This document shows positions 1 to 9,860 of a stretch of DNA of 64,000 nucleotides, piece by piece; the first letter of the stretch is position 1; each line of letters opens with the position of its first letter. A program made the position numbers and the translations under genes. This DNA comes from Sergeia podlipaevii (Eukaryota > Euglenozoa > Kinetoplastea > Trypanosomatida > Trypanosomatidae), in NCBI GenBank assembly GCA_030849805.1, contig JASANZ010002199.1, positions 1 to 64,000 on the forward strand, written 5' to 3'. A model generated the notes under the pieces. It had not been told where the DNA came from. It made no database searches and saw only the letters and a program-made list of their open reading frames with translations.

Positions 1-481
1 GAGCCGGTCATTATGTTTAGAGGAGAAGAGAAGGTGGTGGGAAAATAGAAAGAAGCCGCACTATGGTTCTCATGGCCTCGTTTGCCATCATGTTGTTTTT
101 TTCTTCTCTCTCTCTATAAAAGAAAAAGAGAGATGTTTGTTTCATACGTTGCAATCAGAGTGCACACGCTGCAGGGATGATTAGTTTAATAGTTTTCTCT
201 GTCTTTTTTTTTTTGAGTTGTACTTTTAAGGGAAATACTTAACGAGGGGGTGGGGAAGCAATCGTCTAATCTGCTATTGTGTTATTATTATTATTTAAAA
301 CGCTTTTTTTTTTCTTTTCTTTTTTGCCATGTCTCGCTGTGCTCTCACAGAATCTCTTATATATGAGAAGGGCTACAGTATTCATGTGCGCGTAAGCAAC
401 ACAATACACAAAGGAAAAGCATTGTGTCTTGCGTTGTAGATGGACAGTTGGAAAGAGGTTGTTAGTGTCACACACACTCTC

Positions 482-485
<4 letters not shown>

Positions 486-517
<32 letters not shown>

Positions 518-546
518 TGTGTGTGTGTTTGTGTGTGTGTGTGTGT
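486..546. repeat. (AT)n followed by (TG)n microsatellite
   Basis: A pure AT dinucleotide run covers about 486-513 and is followed almost directly by a slightly interrupted TG run to about 546. Such compound dinucleotide tracts are common between trypanosomatid genes. No function is inferred. Confidence 0.9.
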
Positions 547-1869
547 CTATGTCTGTGCACCATTGTGCACACGCGCGACTGTGTGTGTGTGCAGTCCCCT
601 AAACGTAGATATACATACTTCTTCTTTTGATATTTTACGCAGAAGCGTATAAGTGCTTCTTTACGCTTTTGAGCGTATTGATAAGGATGAGATGAGCAGA
701 GTGACCAAGAAGCAATTGCTGTTTTATTTTTATTTTTTTGGATACGCGCCACTGTGGCGCTTTATAAGTAAGCACACGTAAGGATGTGCAGAGGAGAAAA
801 ACTGCCTTTATGCATACTTTTTTTTTTTTTTACACATATACACTCATGTCTTTCTCACTAATGCACGTGCTTTATTAAATCTTTTTTTTCTTTTTGAAGT
901 GTGTCAGTGCTTTTCTGGAAGTGTAATGTATGTTGACTACGTTCATGCACAAGATGCATGATGGCAAACTCTCTTTGTTTGATAAAAGAGCAATATGCTG
1001 GCGTTGACACATTTCCAAGAGATGCATTGAATGCTATCTCGTATTTTTGTGTATGTTTGCTTGTGGGAGCACCTTTTGTGTTGCTAAATCTAAAGGGCCT
1101 CCCTTCACTCCGTTCCTTCTTTTCTTTTTTTCCTTTTCTTGTAAAATGTGAGGGGGGAATCAATATATGCTGTACAAGAGTGTGTGCGCGTGCAGGTGTC
1201 TGTGTGTGCTGCATGCGTAATGAATGTGAGAAGAGGGGTATGCATGGACCCCAGACAGTGTTCTTTTATCGCATGGAGAAGGGGAGGAGCCTTTGTTCTT
1301 CTTTTCTTTCGAATTTTTTTTCTAAAGCACGCGGTATCAGAAGAATAACTACGACTGAACGCTTTTTCCCTTATATTTATTTTCTGATCCCTACCTGCAC
1401 GTTTGCGATAGTGTGATTATGGTTCTTTCTTATTTGTATATATATATCTATATCTAGCTCGTAATACTTTACATTATATATACCAGGAATACATATGCCA
1501 TACGTAGGTGCACTTTTATATTTAAAATCTTTGGAAGACCCAAAGAATTCGAAGATACACACATGCCTTTTATCCACCAACCTACCTCAATAGTGTTCTC
1601 AGACTTGCTAGTGTGAGGAAAGAAAAAGCATGATGTCTGCGCAACTCTAAAACTTTTTTTTTAAAAAAAAGATATAATAACAATATTTTTAACTATGTGG
1701 TCAGTGTGAAGCTTCAGTAGAAGAAATACAAGTTTAACAGACGCATACCACACACACACACACTGTTGTAGGCTGTTTGAGGAACAACTTACAACTACTA
1801 CGAAACAACAACAACAAAAAGGAGACAATACAAAAATACTCACTCATGTACTATCATGCAGCAGCTAGA

Positions 1870-1887
1870 GGGGAGGGGAGGGGGGGG
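1870..1887 (+). repeat. G-run with quadruplex potential
   Basis: The + strand reads four G, A, four G, A, eight G. This satisfies the spacing for an intramolecular G-quadruplex if the last run supplies two G-tracts. It lies in the gene-free leading region, about 340 bases before the first gene. Confidence 0.6.
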
Positions 1888-2181
1888 AATCACTGTCTTC
1901 TTCTTATTATTTGTTTGTTTGTTTGTTTCTTTCTTCTGTGGAGTCAGAACAAAACGTAAATTAAACAGTAGCAACCACCATTGTTATTACTCACTGCCAC
2001 ATTCATCTTTTTTTTTTCGTTATTATTTTTTCTCTCTTTTTTCTTTTCTTATAGGCCCTTTGAGGTGTCTTGGATAAGGGATAACAGTAAGTTTTAGTTT
2101 AGAGAGAAAGTCAATAAGCATAACACAGCAGACTCCTGCATTTGTGTCCATAACTACTTTTTTTTTATCCTGTTACATACC

Positions 2182-2183
2182 AG
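2182..2183 (+). promoter_or_regulatory. Candidate spliced-leader acceptor for the first gene
   Basis: A T-rich tract at about 2157-2170 is followed by CAG ending at 2183, giving a 41-base 5' UTR before the ATG at 2225. A second AG at 2218-2219 would leave only 5 bases. The site is inferred from the usual trypanosomatid arrangement. Confidence 0.5.
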
Positions 2184-2224
2184 GCGTTCATAAATAATTA
2201 CTACACACTCTACCCTTAGCCCCT

Positions 2225-5146
2225 ATGCAAGTTGCCAAGAGGCTCACTGAGCTACGCCATGTGGTACATCGCCTTCGTGGGGTGGTAAAAGAAGAAGCGA
2301 CGAGGAATGCTACTCGTACGCGGCGGCGGCAGCTTGGCTCAAATACACAACTCGACACCACCGCCACCACCACCATAGCTGCCAGTGGCTTTGAAGCTGC
2401 GCGTGAGAGTGTTTTGTTTCGCAAAGCCCCAATTGCGCTCTCTCTGCTGGAGAGAAGCGTGCTGGCGTCAAATGTGCGTCAGCAACGGCTAGAACATCGA
2501 ACAGGGAAACCAGCCAGCACTGTCAGTCAGGAGTCCACCCCTGCTGTCCGTCTCAGCTCTTCAGTGTTGGTGGCCACGCCATCTTCAAGTAGGGAAGCAG
2601 CAGCAGACGCTCATGAAGAAAAAGCGTGGCTCAATCTAGCAAAGGCGACATCTCCGTCCTCGCAGCTGCAGCAGTGGAATTGCATGAAGCCTCAGCAACA
2701 GATAGAATGTACGTCGTTGGCAGTGTTGCTCCGCGAACTCCACTTTCTCGAGCAAGAACGTCGACGGCTCCTGCGAGACATGATCCGTCAGCAACAGCAT
2801 CAATGCAGTAGGACAGCTCACGCGGTGGCGCATGCACGCGTCGCCGTGACAAATGCTAGGAGAAGAGCAAAGAAAATCACACCCACGTTGCGCTCGGAAA
2901 GCTTATCGTCACAAGGAAATGGTGCAGTCAAGGAGGTGAGTGCAGAACTTCTTACCCGCTTAGAAAGCGAACAGCAGCACCACGAGGAGCGGGCACGTAC
3001 TGCAAAGGAGGACCTGAAGCTACTGAGAAACTCGCTAATCGCCAGGCCTTATCTTACTGCTCGGTTGTGGCGCATGGTACTCCAGCCAGCAGCGTGGCTA
3101 GGGGCTGTGCGTCAACAGGGTCAGCTACTCGCCTCGGTCAGCACTGGGCAGCGGGCAGAGACGATGCTTCTTGATATGCTTCTTGACATCTCAAGTCTCT
3201 CCCTCGGAACGCTTGGTGATTACGTACATGGCGCATCAATAAACAGAGCTGCGCCGCGGTTCGTTGTGTCTCTCCCCAGCAGGGGCTATCGCCAACGACG
3301 AAGCATCAGCAGTAGTAACACAAATAGTAGCACCACTCCCTTTGTGACTTACTGCGAGGGTAGTGGTGCTGGGAACGGCACAACTGCCATGCAACTTACC
3401 ACAAACACACAAGATACGCGAAGTGATGATCCCCTGGAAGATATGATGATAGAAGGGTACGCTTCTACGTCTTTTCTCTCTATTGACACCAGGGAGAAGG
3501 AGGAGGAGGGGGGAAGTGGTGGTGCCTTGGCAAAGGCAGCGGTCACCACCGCATCCGCGAAGCGCCGCAACCACGCACAGCTCCGATGGCTGCCTAGCCA
3601 CACCTCTAATGTACTTCCTCTTGCCATTGAAACGCTGGCTCTCGCATCGTTTGCTCTTCCGGAGCTGCAGATACAAGCTCTCGTCGAGGCTGAGCGCGCT
3701 ACTGAGATGCTCAGTCTTCTTGTCACCTTGCAGAAGCTTGCAACCACCACCCTGGCGCTTGGGGCCGGTGCGCCACAGCACCTTGTTGACTCGCAAGATG
3801 TGCATCGAGTGCTCTCACGTCTTGAAGCAGTGCTTCTGCGAGCCGGGCAGGAAGTGAAGGCCGCACTCGTGGCGAAGCTTACTCACACCGGTAAAAGCCA
3901 GCAAGGCAGTGGGTACTTTCATCACACATCCCCTGCTATTGCTGCCCGCTCACTTCTGGAGCTGGACTCCTTGCATCTGCTTCACCCACATGAAAGAAAG
4001 TCGCTGGTCATTGTCGATGCACTCATTATCGCTATTTATCCGCAACTTCGCAGCAACACGTATGACGCGATGCTCGCTCAGACGCGGCAGAGTTCGCTGT
4101 TGGCATTTGCGACTCGTGGGCACCGCGCAAAGCTTCTCCAGAGCCAGCGCTCGGTGGCTGGGGCAGAGGCGTACCTTGTCAACACTGTGGTCCAGCAGGC
4201 GCGCCTGAATCAACGCCGAATCGCCGCCGCCCTGCGCGAGCGCCACCTCACGGATTTTCACCTGCGTCTTGTCACCGAACTTGGTGCCAAACTGCAGCCC
4301 CACGAGCTCGTAAGTCTCTTTCAATTGTTTGCGCTCAGCGCGTGTGAGCCAACTGGGCGTGGCGCCATGCCTGTGCGTGCCAGTCGAGCACTCACCGCGT
4401 CTATCTTTACCGCAGAAGCACTTCTTGCCTCAGAGGCTCTGCGCGCCGAGGCGCCTAAAGGGAATGCAGCAGCAGAAGGAGGAGGGGAGGAGGGGGTAGT
4501 CACGCCTCCGACAATGCCATCGAGCTCCTTTATTCGCATGGAGGAACTGACGCGGTTGTGGACGACGCTGACTGTTCTTTGGCCTCTTATAGACACTCGC
4601 CGTGAACTCCTCTACCAGCAACAGCAGCACCATCGCGGTGGCAGGCGAGGCGGAGGGCACAGCACCACTACCACAACGGACTCGCGCAGTGAAACGGCCA
4701 TCATTGGATTTCTAACAGAGACAGTGCTGCACTGCATCAATGGCGTCATGGCGGAGCGGCTACAAACCCTGGATGAGAAACGCACAACGCGTGGGCAAGG
4801 CTCGCACCGTACCGGTGGCAACAGTGGCGCAAGGAGCACCCCCCTTTCTCCAAGAGACATGGTGGCAATCTCAACGGCTTTGTCCGAGTGGAGTGGCGGT
4901 GTGAGCAGCGCAAAGGGTGGCCCCGCTGGTCGTCCAAAGATGTTGCAGCAGCAAGCGCTAATCACTGGAAAATTGATGCGCGAGTTACTTATGCACGATC
5001 ATGAACTGTGGCGATGTGTGCGCAGTTGTGAACCACAGGGTCGAGAGCAGTTTCAGTCGCATGTAGTGGACTGCCTACAATCGCTTGGTCTTCTTGACAC
5101 AACAACCTCTGACGCTCTTGAGCGTGTATGCTATGGATCTATGTAG
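2225..5146 (+). CDS. Large helical protein of unknown function
   Basis: This 973-residue protein is not recognised. The first ATG after the candidate acceptor is used as the start. The N-terminal 40 residues are basic and poor in acidic residues, which would fit a mitochondrial presequence but is not proof. The middle and C-terminal parts are rich in Leu, Ala and Arg with long predicted helices; segments such as LQPHELVSLFQLFALSA near residue 700 resemble the helical-repeat units of trypanosomatid mitochondrial RNA-processing proteins (weak inference). Several low-complexity inserts occur: Ser/Asn/Thr near 360-380, Glu/Gly near 420-430 and 750-760, and Gln/His/Gly/Arg near 800-820. No transmembrane segment, zinc site or enzyme motif stands out. 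Codon use matches the neighbours, so it is probably a genuine, fast-evolving kinetoplastid protein. Confidence 0.75.
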   Translation: MQVAKRLTELRHVVHRLRGVVKEEATRNATRTRRRQLGSNTQLDTTATTTIAASGFEAARESVLFRKAPIALSLLERSVLASNVRQQRLEHRTGKPASTVSQESTPAVRLSSSVLVATPSSSREAAADAHEEKAWLNLAKATSPSSQLQQWNCMKPQQQIECTSLAVLLRELHFLEQERRRLLRDMIRQQQHQCSRTAHAVAHARVAVTNARRRAKKITPTLRSESLSSQGNGAVKEVSAELLTRLESEQQHHEERARTAKEDLKLLRNSLIARPYLTARLWRMVLQPAAWLGAVRQQGQLLASVSTGQRAETMLLDMLLDISSLSLGTLGDYVHGASINRAAPRFVVSLPSRGYRQRRSISSSNTNSSTTPFVTYCEGSGAGNGTTAMQLTTNTQDTRSDDPLEDMMIEGYASTSFLSIDTREKEEEGGSGGALAKAAVTTASAKRRNHAQLRWLPSHTSNVLPLAIETLALASFALPELQIQALVEAERATEMLSLLVTLQKLATTTLALGAGAPQHLVDSQDVHRVLSRLEAVLLRAGQEVKAALVAKLTHTGKSQQGSGYFHHTSPAIAARSLLELDSLHLLHPHERKSLVIVDALIIAIYPQLRSNTYDAMLAQTRQSSLLAFATRGHRAKLLQSQRSVAGAEAYLVNTVVQQARLNQRRIAAALRERHLTDFHLRLVTELGAKLQPHELVSLFQLFALSACEPTGRGAMPVRASRALTASIFTAEALLASEALRAEAPKGNAAAEGGGEEGVVTPPTMPSSSFIRMEELTRLWTTLTVLWPLIDTRRELLYQQQQHHRGGRRGGGHSTTTTTDSRSETAIIGFLTETVLHCINGVMAERLQTLDEKRTTRGQGSHRTGGNSGARSTPLSPRDMVAISTALSEWSGGVSSAKGGPAGRPKMLQQQALITGKLMRELLMHDHELWRCVRSCEPQGREQFQSHVVDCLQSLGLLDTTTSDALERVCYGSM

Positions 5147-5653
5147 CGGAGGTATGTATGAGTCGATCCTTACTTTTCTTCTTAAACGAAATGCTTTTTG
5201 CCGCTTTGTATGCCAAAAGGAAAAGTGGGGATGATGTAAGATGGGTAGGAGGGAGACTTTTTTTTTATTACACTCTTATTTTTCACAGTTTACACTTTTT
5301 TTATTTTTCAGAAGATGCGCTTTCTAGCATCCTGACGTTAATATCATAAAAACTCCAAAAGTATGTGCATAAATCACGACATTATAGAGCGGTAATTTAT
5401 TGTATGCGAGAAGGGTGAGAAGTAAAGTTTATAACGGTAGATTGCTTTGTATGTTGTCACTTCAAAATGAAAGCGTACTCTGTTTCTGTTTTTTTTTTAC
5501 TTTTTGTTTTCTCCTTCGCTATTGACAAGCATAGGTGGAGGTCAGGTAACATCATCGCTCCAGGACAAACTCGCGGTTTAAAAAAAATCATTGTTTAGTC
5601 TATATATACATCAATAGAAAACCACGGAAGGAAAGTACTGAAGTGAAGAAAAG
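5147..5653. other. Intergenic region with splice acceptor
   Basis: No gene is seen. A polypyrimidine tract at about 5489-5518 is followed by AG at 5528-5529 and 5533-5534, giving a 5' UTR of roughly 120 bases for the next gene. The rest is T-rich 3' UTR sequence. Confidence 0.75.
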
Positions 5654-7204
5654 ATGCCTTCTATATTTGGACGCTTGTTTTCCGGCACTTGTCAAATCGG
5701 CGCTGTCGGTGCACTGTGTGCTGCCGCCAAGTATAAGTACGACTACAGCAAAATCTCTACAGACCCCAAGAGTACATTTGATGCTTTGAGTACATTCTTC
5801 GAAGACCGTCGGGACACGTACGACGTGGCAATTGTGGGCGGCGGCATTGTGGGTGTGGCCACGGCCCGTGAGCTCTCTCTCAAGTATCCCAAAATGCGCG
5901 TCATTCTGCTTGAACAGGAAGCCGACGTGGCGCAGCATCAGTCGGGTCACAACAGCGGCTGTATTCACGCCGGCATGTTCTACAAACCTGGTACCCTTAT
6001 GGCTCGTCTATGCCCTCGTGGTCACAACCTGATCATTGACTACTGTCGCAAAAACAAGTTACCGATGGAACTTTGTGGCAAGCTCATCGTAGCCTCTAAC
6101 GAGGACCAGATTCCGACGCTGATGCAGATGTACGAGTGGGGCAACGCCAATGGGGTTCAAGGGCTCGAGATGCTCAAGGGCGAGAAGGCAATAAAGGAGA
6201 AGGAGTCAGCGGTGGTTGGGGTGGCCGCACTTTGGTCACCAAACACGGGCATTGTTGACTTTGCAGAGGTCACGCGGCACATGCACAAGGAACTGCTGGC
6301 AAAACCTAAGAACTTCGTATCACAGTTCCAGTTTGAGGTGCTCGACTTTGTCGGGGTACGCTCGGGTGAGGGAAAGAGCAAGGACGATATGGTGCTTATT
6401 CGCGGCCGCGAGCGTGGTCAACTGGGTCCCGAAAAGATCATTGCCGCGAAGCGCGTCATCACCTGCTGCGGTGTTGCCAATGACTTGGTAGCCAAGCGCT
6501 CTGGCTCCGTGTTGGAGTCCATAGGGATGCAGATCGTTCAGACCTACTCCTTCCGTGGTCGCTACTATCAAATGAAGCCTGAGGGCCGTACCATTGTTCA
6601 CTCTCACGTGTATCCATGCCTTGACGATCGCAAAGCCATAAATGTCGGCATTCATTTCACCCCGACAGTGGACGTTCGGCGTGGACGGCAGGTGATTTTG
6701 GGACCTAGCTCCGCCGTTGCGATGGATCGCTACGGCTACAACCCTTACATGATTGACCTGGAATATTGCTTTCACTCCGCCTTCAGCAAGGGTGGGTGGA
6801 TGAGCCTCTACAATAACTTCTCGACGCTGTGCGAAACGTACTACATGGACATTTCTCGACGAGCATTCCTGCGCGAGGCACAGAAGTTGATTCCGTCTTT
6901 GAAAGCGAATGACGTGGAAGAAAGTTTTTGCGGCGTGATGAGCCTTGGTGTGGGGAAGGACGGTTCTCTTGTGCATGACCTTGCGATGGAGTACGCGCGG
7001 CCGCGTGTAACAGTGAAGCTTCACAAGGATACCAAACGTAACCTGCTTGATGCTTCCCATGCGGATCGGGTGTCGGAGACGGACTGCACTGCACCGCTGC
7101 TGTTGAACGTCCGTAACGCTCCAAGCCCAGCTGCTACTGCATGCATGTCGATTGCGGAGGATATCGTTGCCAGCGCGGGAGAGCGCTTTGGCTGGAAGAA
7201 GTAA
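5654..7204 (+). CDS. L2HGDH: L-2-hydroxyglutarate dehydrogenase, mitochondrial
   Basis: The 516-residue product is an FAD-dependent oxidoreductase of the DAO fold. A Rossmann motif, VAIVGGGIVGVATA, lies near residues 58-71. It is followed by the family pattern HQSGHNSGCIHAGMFYKPG, which closely matches L-2-hydroxyglutarate dehydrogenases (established family knowledge). The enzyme oxidises L-2-hydroxyglutarate, a by-product of malate dehydrogenase side activity, to 2-oxoglutarate and passes electrons through FAD to the quinone pool at the inner mitochondrial membrane. The N-terminus (about 30 residues, hydrophobic and basic, few acidic residues) fits mitochondrial targeting. The length is slightly above the usual 420-460, mainly through the N-terminus and a basic C-terminal part. 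The related glycerol-3-phosphate and D-amino-acid oxidases lack this HNSG block, so the family call is firm. Confidence 0.9.
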   Translation: MPSIFGRLFSGTCQIGAVGALCAAAKYKYDYSKISTDPKSTFDALSTFFEDRRDTYDVAIVGGGIVGVATARELSLKYPKMRVILLEQEADVAQHQSGHNSGCIHAGMFYKPGTLMARLCPRGHNLIIDYCRKNKLPMELCGKLIVASNEDQIPTLMQMYEWGNANGVQGLEMLKGEKAIKEKESAVVGVAALWSPNTGIVDFAEVTRHMHKELLAKPKNFVSQFQFEVLDFVGVRSGEGKSKDDMVLIRGRERGQLGPEKIIAAKRVITCCGVANDLVAKRSGSVLESIGMQIVQTYSFRGRYYQMKPEGRTIVHSHVYPCLDDRKAINVGIHFTPTVDVRRGRQVILGPSSAVAMDRYGYNPYMIDLEYCFHSAFSKGGWMSLYNNFSTLCETYYMDISRRAFLREAQKLIPSLKANDVEESFCGVMSLGVGKDGSLVHDLAMEYARPRVTVKLHKDTKRNLLDASHADRVSETDCTAPLLLNVRNAPSPAATACMSIAEDIVASAGERFGWKK

Positions 7205-8325
7205 CGCCAACTTCTTCCTTTCTTTTTTTCTTTCTTTCTTTTTTTTTGTTCTTGTTTGTGTGTATGTGTATACATGGTATGTATGCATGTATGCATGAAA
7301 AAGAGAAGCGATAAGTGAGAGGAAGATGCGGTAGATACAAGCACGACTATGTCGCAGAACGAGATCAAAGGAAACATGCATATGCACTCTTTGCCATCAT
7401 TCTTTATGAGTAAATGATGCTCTCATTAAAAAAAAAAAAAAATTACTATCATTTTCGTCCGCGTCTTTTGACTATTTTTTGTCGATGAAGTCTCTGGAGT
7501 AATGCCTTATGAGCATTGTGTACACTTTATCACCTGCACTGGGCTTTCTTGTTGTGTGCAGTGCGAATCCATTTATATAGTTTTGCTGTACTGACTAGAT
7601 ACCTACTTGTCTCTTTAAAAAAAAAAAAAAAAATCCATCGTCTTACAATTTGACAATTCACTTTCATAATTTTTATTAGTACCTTTATCTTCAATTTTTT
7701 TTTTTACTTCTTATCGTCCTCGATACGGCATCGTGGGAATCATTGTATAGAATAAAATGAAACAAAAAAAATAATGCGCTTTTTTCACTTTCTTTCCTTT
7801 TGTCTGAGTATACAAGTTTGTCGAAGGGAGCGGGCTGTCTCATACGTACGTCATTGAAGAACGCAAAAGGAAAATAAAAAAAAATGAATCCTAACGCATA
7901 GTATTTGAATTGTTTATTGATGGGAAACTTATTTTGGGCGGGAGCAGTCACAGAGACGTCAAAACTACCATCATCAGAAGATGGATTCTGCTTATTAACA
8001 CTATTGATGCGTTTCTTCTCTTCCTCGTTGTTGTTGTTGTTGTTTTACATTGATCCTTTTTTTTTCTTTTTGTTTGTCGTGGCATTAGCAAAGTGGAAAG
8101 GAAGGAGTGGTGCTGTGGTGACTAATGCTTACATATATGACATCACCCAATTACTGTGCACTTCACTGACTACTCTCATTCGATAGGTTAATACTATATA
8201 AGTAACCGAGAGAGGGAAAAAGAGGGAGGGGACGTGTCATACTCTCTCTATTATTCAACAAGGGAGGGGAAGCAACAAAAGAAAATTAAAGCGCATCACT
8301 GTTATAAGTATTGTTTCGGAGACTA
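7205..8325. other. Intergenic region, 1.1 kb
   Basis: A CT-rich tract follows the stop (about 7211-7250), then (TG/TA)-rich sequence, and poly-A runs near 7428-7442 and 7617-7633. A (GTT)n tract covers about 8026-8044. An 88-codon T-rich open frame at 7921-8186 looks accidental. No RNA gene is recognised. Confidence 0.7.
8087..8088 (+). promoter_or_regulatory. Candidate spliced-leader acceptor for the MRH protein gene
   Basis: A T-rich tract at about 8055-8077 is followed by the first AG at 8087-8088, predicting a 5' UTR of about 237 bases before the ATG at 8326. Confidence 0.45.
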
Positions 8326-9450
8326 ATGCTGCGTGTCATTATACTATGCTGTCTTTGGGGGATACACTTGGCAGCAGCATGGTCTGGCTCTGACGCGCAT
8401 ACCCTTATTGCTCTCACGAGTATCGATACAGACGCAAAGCTGCGCGATGTCTTTTACAACTCCCCAGCCGGTGCCTTTCTCATTGTTCCATCCGACGGCG
8501 CTTATATGGTGTTGGACATTCCTTTCAGTGGGGGCACACCAGTGCGCGTGCCACGTGACGAAAATGTCGCCTCTGTGCCAGCTATCATGACACGTCGCTC
8601 GAGGCTACCCTATCATATCCAGCTTTCTGATGACTGGGTAGTGCTTGAGCGTCCTGTCATACAAGCGTCAAGAGCCGTGACGGTCCTCCTTCACTGCCGC
8701 TTGCCCTTACCCCACTCGCAGGCACAAGAGGCTAAGAAGGAGGTGGCGTATGTTGAAGCGTATGGTCCAGCAATGGCGGACACACTTCAGCAGTGGTGGC
8801 GGCGCAACTACGTGACAGCGCAACCATCTGGGTGTCTCTATGGATTTTTTGGTCAGTTAGACACTCGCATGCCTGTGTCGCTCTCCCTCTGCGCATTGGG
8901 CAGCGTGAGGCGGGTGCGCACAGATCAACTAATGCGCATCATCCTCCGCCCCAAAGAGTATAAGGACTGGGCTGAGAGGAAACAGGGAGGGGCCCTAAAT
9001 GAAAAGAGTGAAGTTACGCGCTTTCTGAAGGATATGCATAGCTCAGCCGAGCGATACACAGAACTGCTGACCGACCCAAAGGTAGCAGCTGCTTTTGAGG
9101 AGATTGGTCACTTTCACTCGCGCCTTTCACGGCCAAGGTGGAACGCTGAGATGCGTGTATGGGAGTTGTTATACCCTTCCACACAACCCTGTCACGATTT
9201 CTACGGCAAGAATCACAGTTCACAGGGTATTGACGCGAGTGATGGTACGTACCCACTCAATACGTGGCATACTGTGGTTCGCCTGCGTTGCTATGCCAAG
9301 GCAGGAGAAAGCAAGGGATATTGGTCTGTGACGGAGGTACAGCAGATGTGTCGTTACGAGATAGAGATCGCATCGGAGCTAGTGTGTGGGTGGGAGCAGG
9401 AGCTGGACAGCATTCGTGTGAACCCCATTCCATGTGCTGAGATTAGCTGA
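8326..9450 (+). CDS. Secreted/ER MRH-domain protein (OS-9 or glucosidase II beta type)
   Basis: The 374-residue product starts with a clear signal peptide: MLR, a hydrophobic core IILCCLWGIHLAAA, then a small-residue cleavage region. The open frame extends five codons upstream but opens with TTG, so ATG 8326 is chosen. Residues about 280-370 resemble the mannose-6-phosphate receptor homology (MRH) domain: paired cysteines, the pattern WHTVVRLRCYA, and then TEVQQMCRYEIEIASELVC, which carries the conserved Arg, Glu and Tyr that bind mannose in this family. MRH proteins read N-glycan trimming in the endoplasmic reticulum, either as the beta subunit of glucosidase II or as the ERAD lectin OS-9/Yos9. 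No LDL-receptor cysteine repeats or HDEL-type tail are seen, which leans towards an OS-9-like role, but the N-terminal 260 residues are unfamiliar. No transmembrane segment after the signal peptide. Confidence 0.65.
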   Translation: MLRVIILCCLWGIHLAAAWSGSDAHTLIALTSIDTDAKLRDVFYNSPAGAFLIVPSDGAYMVLDIPFSGGTPVRVPRDENVASVPAIMTRRSRLPYHIQLSDDWVVLERPVIQASRAVTVLLHCRLPLPHSQAQEAKKEVAYVEAYGPAMADTLQQWWRRNYVTAQPSGCLYGFFGQLDTRMPVSLSLCALGSVRRVRTDQLMRIILRPKEYKDWAERKQGGALNEKSEVTRFLKDMHSSAERYTELLTDPKVAAAFEEIGHFHSRLSRPRWNAEMRVWELLYPSTQPCHDFYGKNHSSQGIDASDGTYPLNTWHTVVRLRCYAKAGESKGYWSVTEVQQMCRYEIEIASELVCGWEQELDSIRVNPIPCAEIS

Positions 9451-9860
9451 TCTACTTTGCCTTCGATGTCAAGTTCACCATATATAATGCATACAATTTG
9501 AGAAAAAAAATTGATTGACAACTGAAGAGTCAGGGGTACCAATGAAAAGAGCCTTCAACGGTTTTAGTCCTACTATAGACCGCAATTATCAATAGTTACT
9601 ATTTTTTTCATCGGCCCTTTTTCCTGCTTTTCTTCTTATTCTCTTATTATCTCTCAAAGAGTGCAGATAGAGCAGATAAAGAAAAGGAATTCAATATTTT
9701 GCTAGTTCTATCGCTCATATACATACATACATATCATTCAGCCCATACCTCTCTGGGTGGTGCCTTCATCTCACATTCTCATTGCTTGTCTTCATATACA
9801 TCATACATTGCCTAAAGAAGAACAGAAGAGGAAAATAAGGAGGAAAACCACTCACTTCAA
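9451..9860. other. Intergenic region with splice acceptor
   Basis: No gene is seen. A long pyrimidine tract, about 9601-9655, is followed by AG at 9658-9659, predicting a 5' UTR of about 200 bases for the next gene. Confidence 0.75.

Larger units (their letters stand above)
1..2224. other. Gene-free leading region
   Basis: No convincing coding region is seen on either strand; the short open frames here are made of microsatellite or T-rich sequence. The stretch holds an (AT)n then (TG)n tract near 486-546, a (CA)n tract at 1748-1763, a (GTTT)n tract near 1908-1928, a G-rich run at 1870-1887 and many poly-T runs. The last 180 bases contain polypyrimidine tracts followed by AG (2053-2054, 2182-2183, 2218-2219) that would serve the first gene. 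It could be the 3' UTR of an upstream gene, or a region near the start of a transcription unit; the window does not show which. Confidence 0.7.

Noticed and set aside
958..1416. 152-codon open frame in the leading region
   Set aside because: Biased towards Phe, Cys and Val from T- and TG-rich DNA; no acceptor, no family resemblance.
6320..7387. 355-codon open frame on the - strand over L2HGDH
   Set aside because: It lies antisense to a clear enzyme gene and results from its G/C-rich third positions; the protein resembles nothing.
7921..8186. 88-codon frame starting MGNLFW, which could suggest N-myristoylation
   Set aside because: Poly-Leu and poly-Phe runs come from (GTT)n and T-runs; no acceptor lies close upstream, and the acceptor for the next gene falls inside it.
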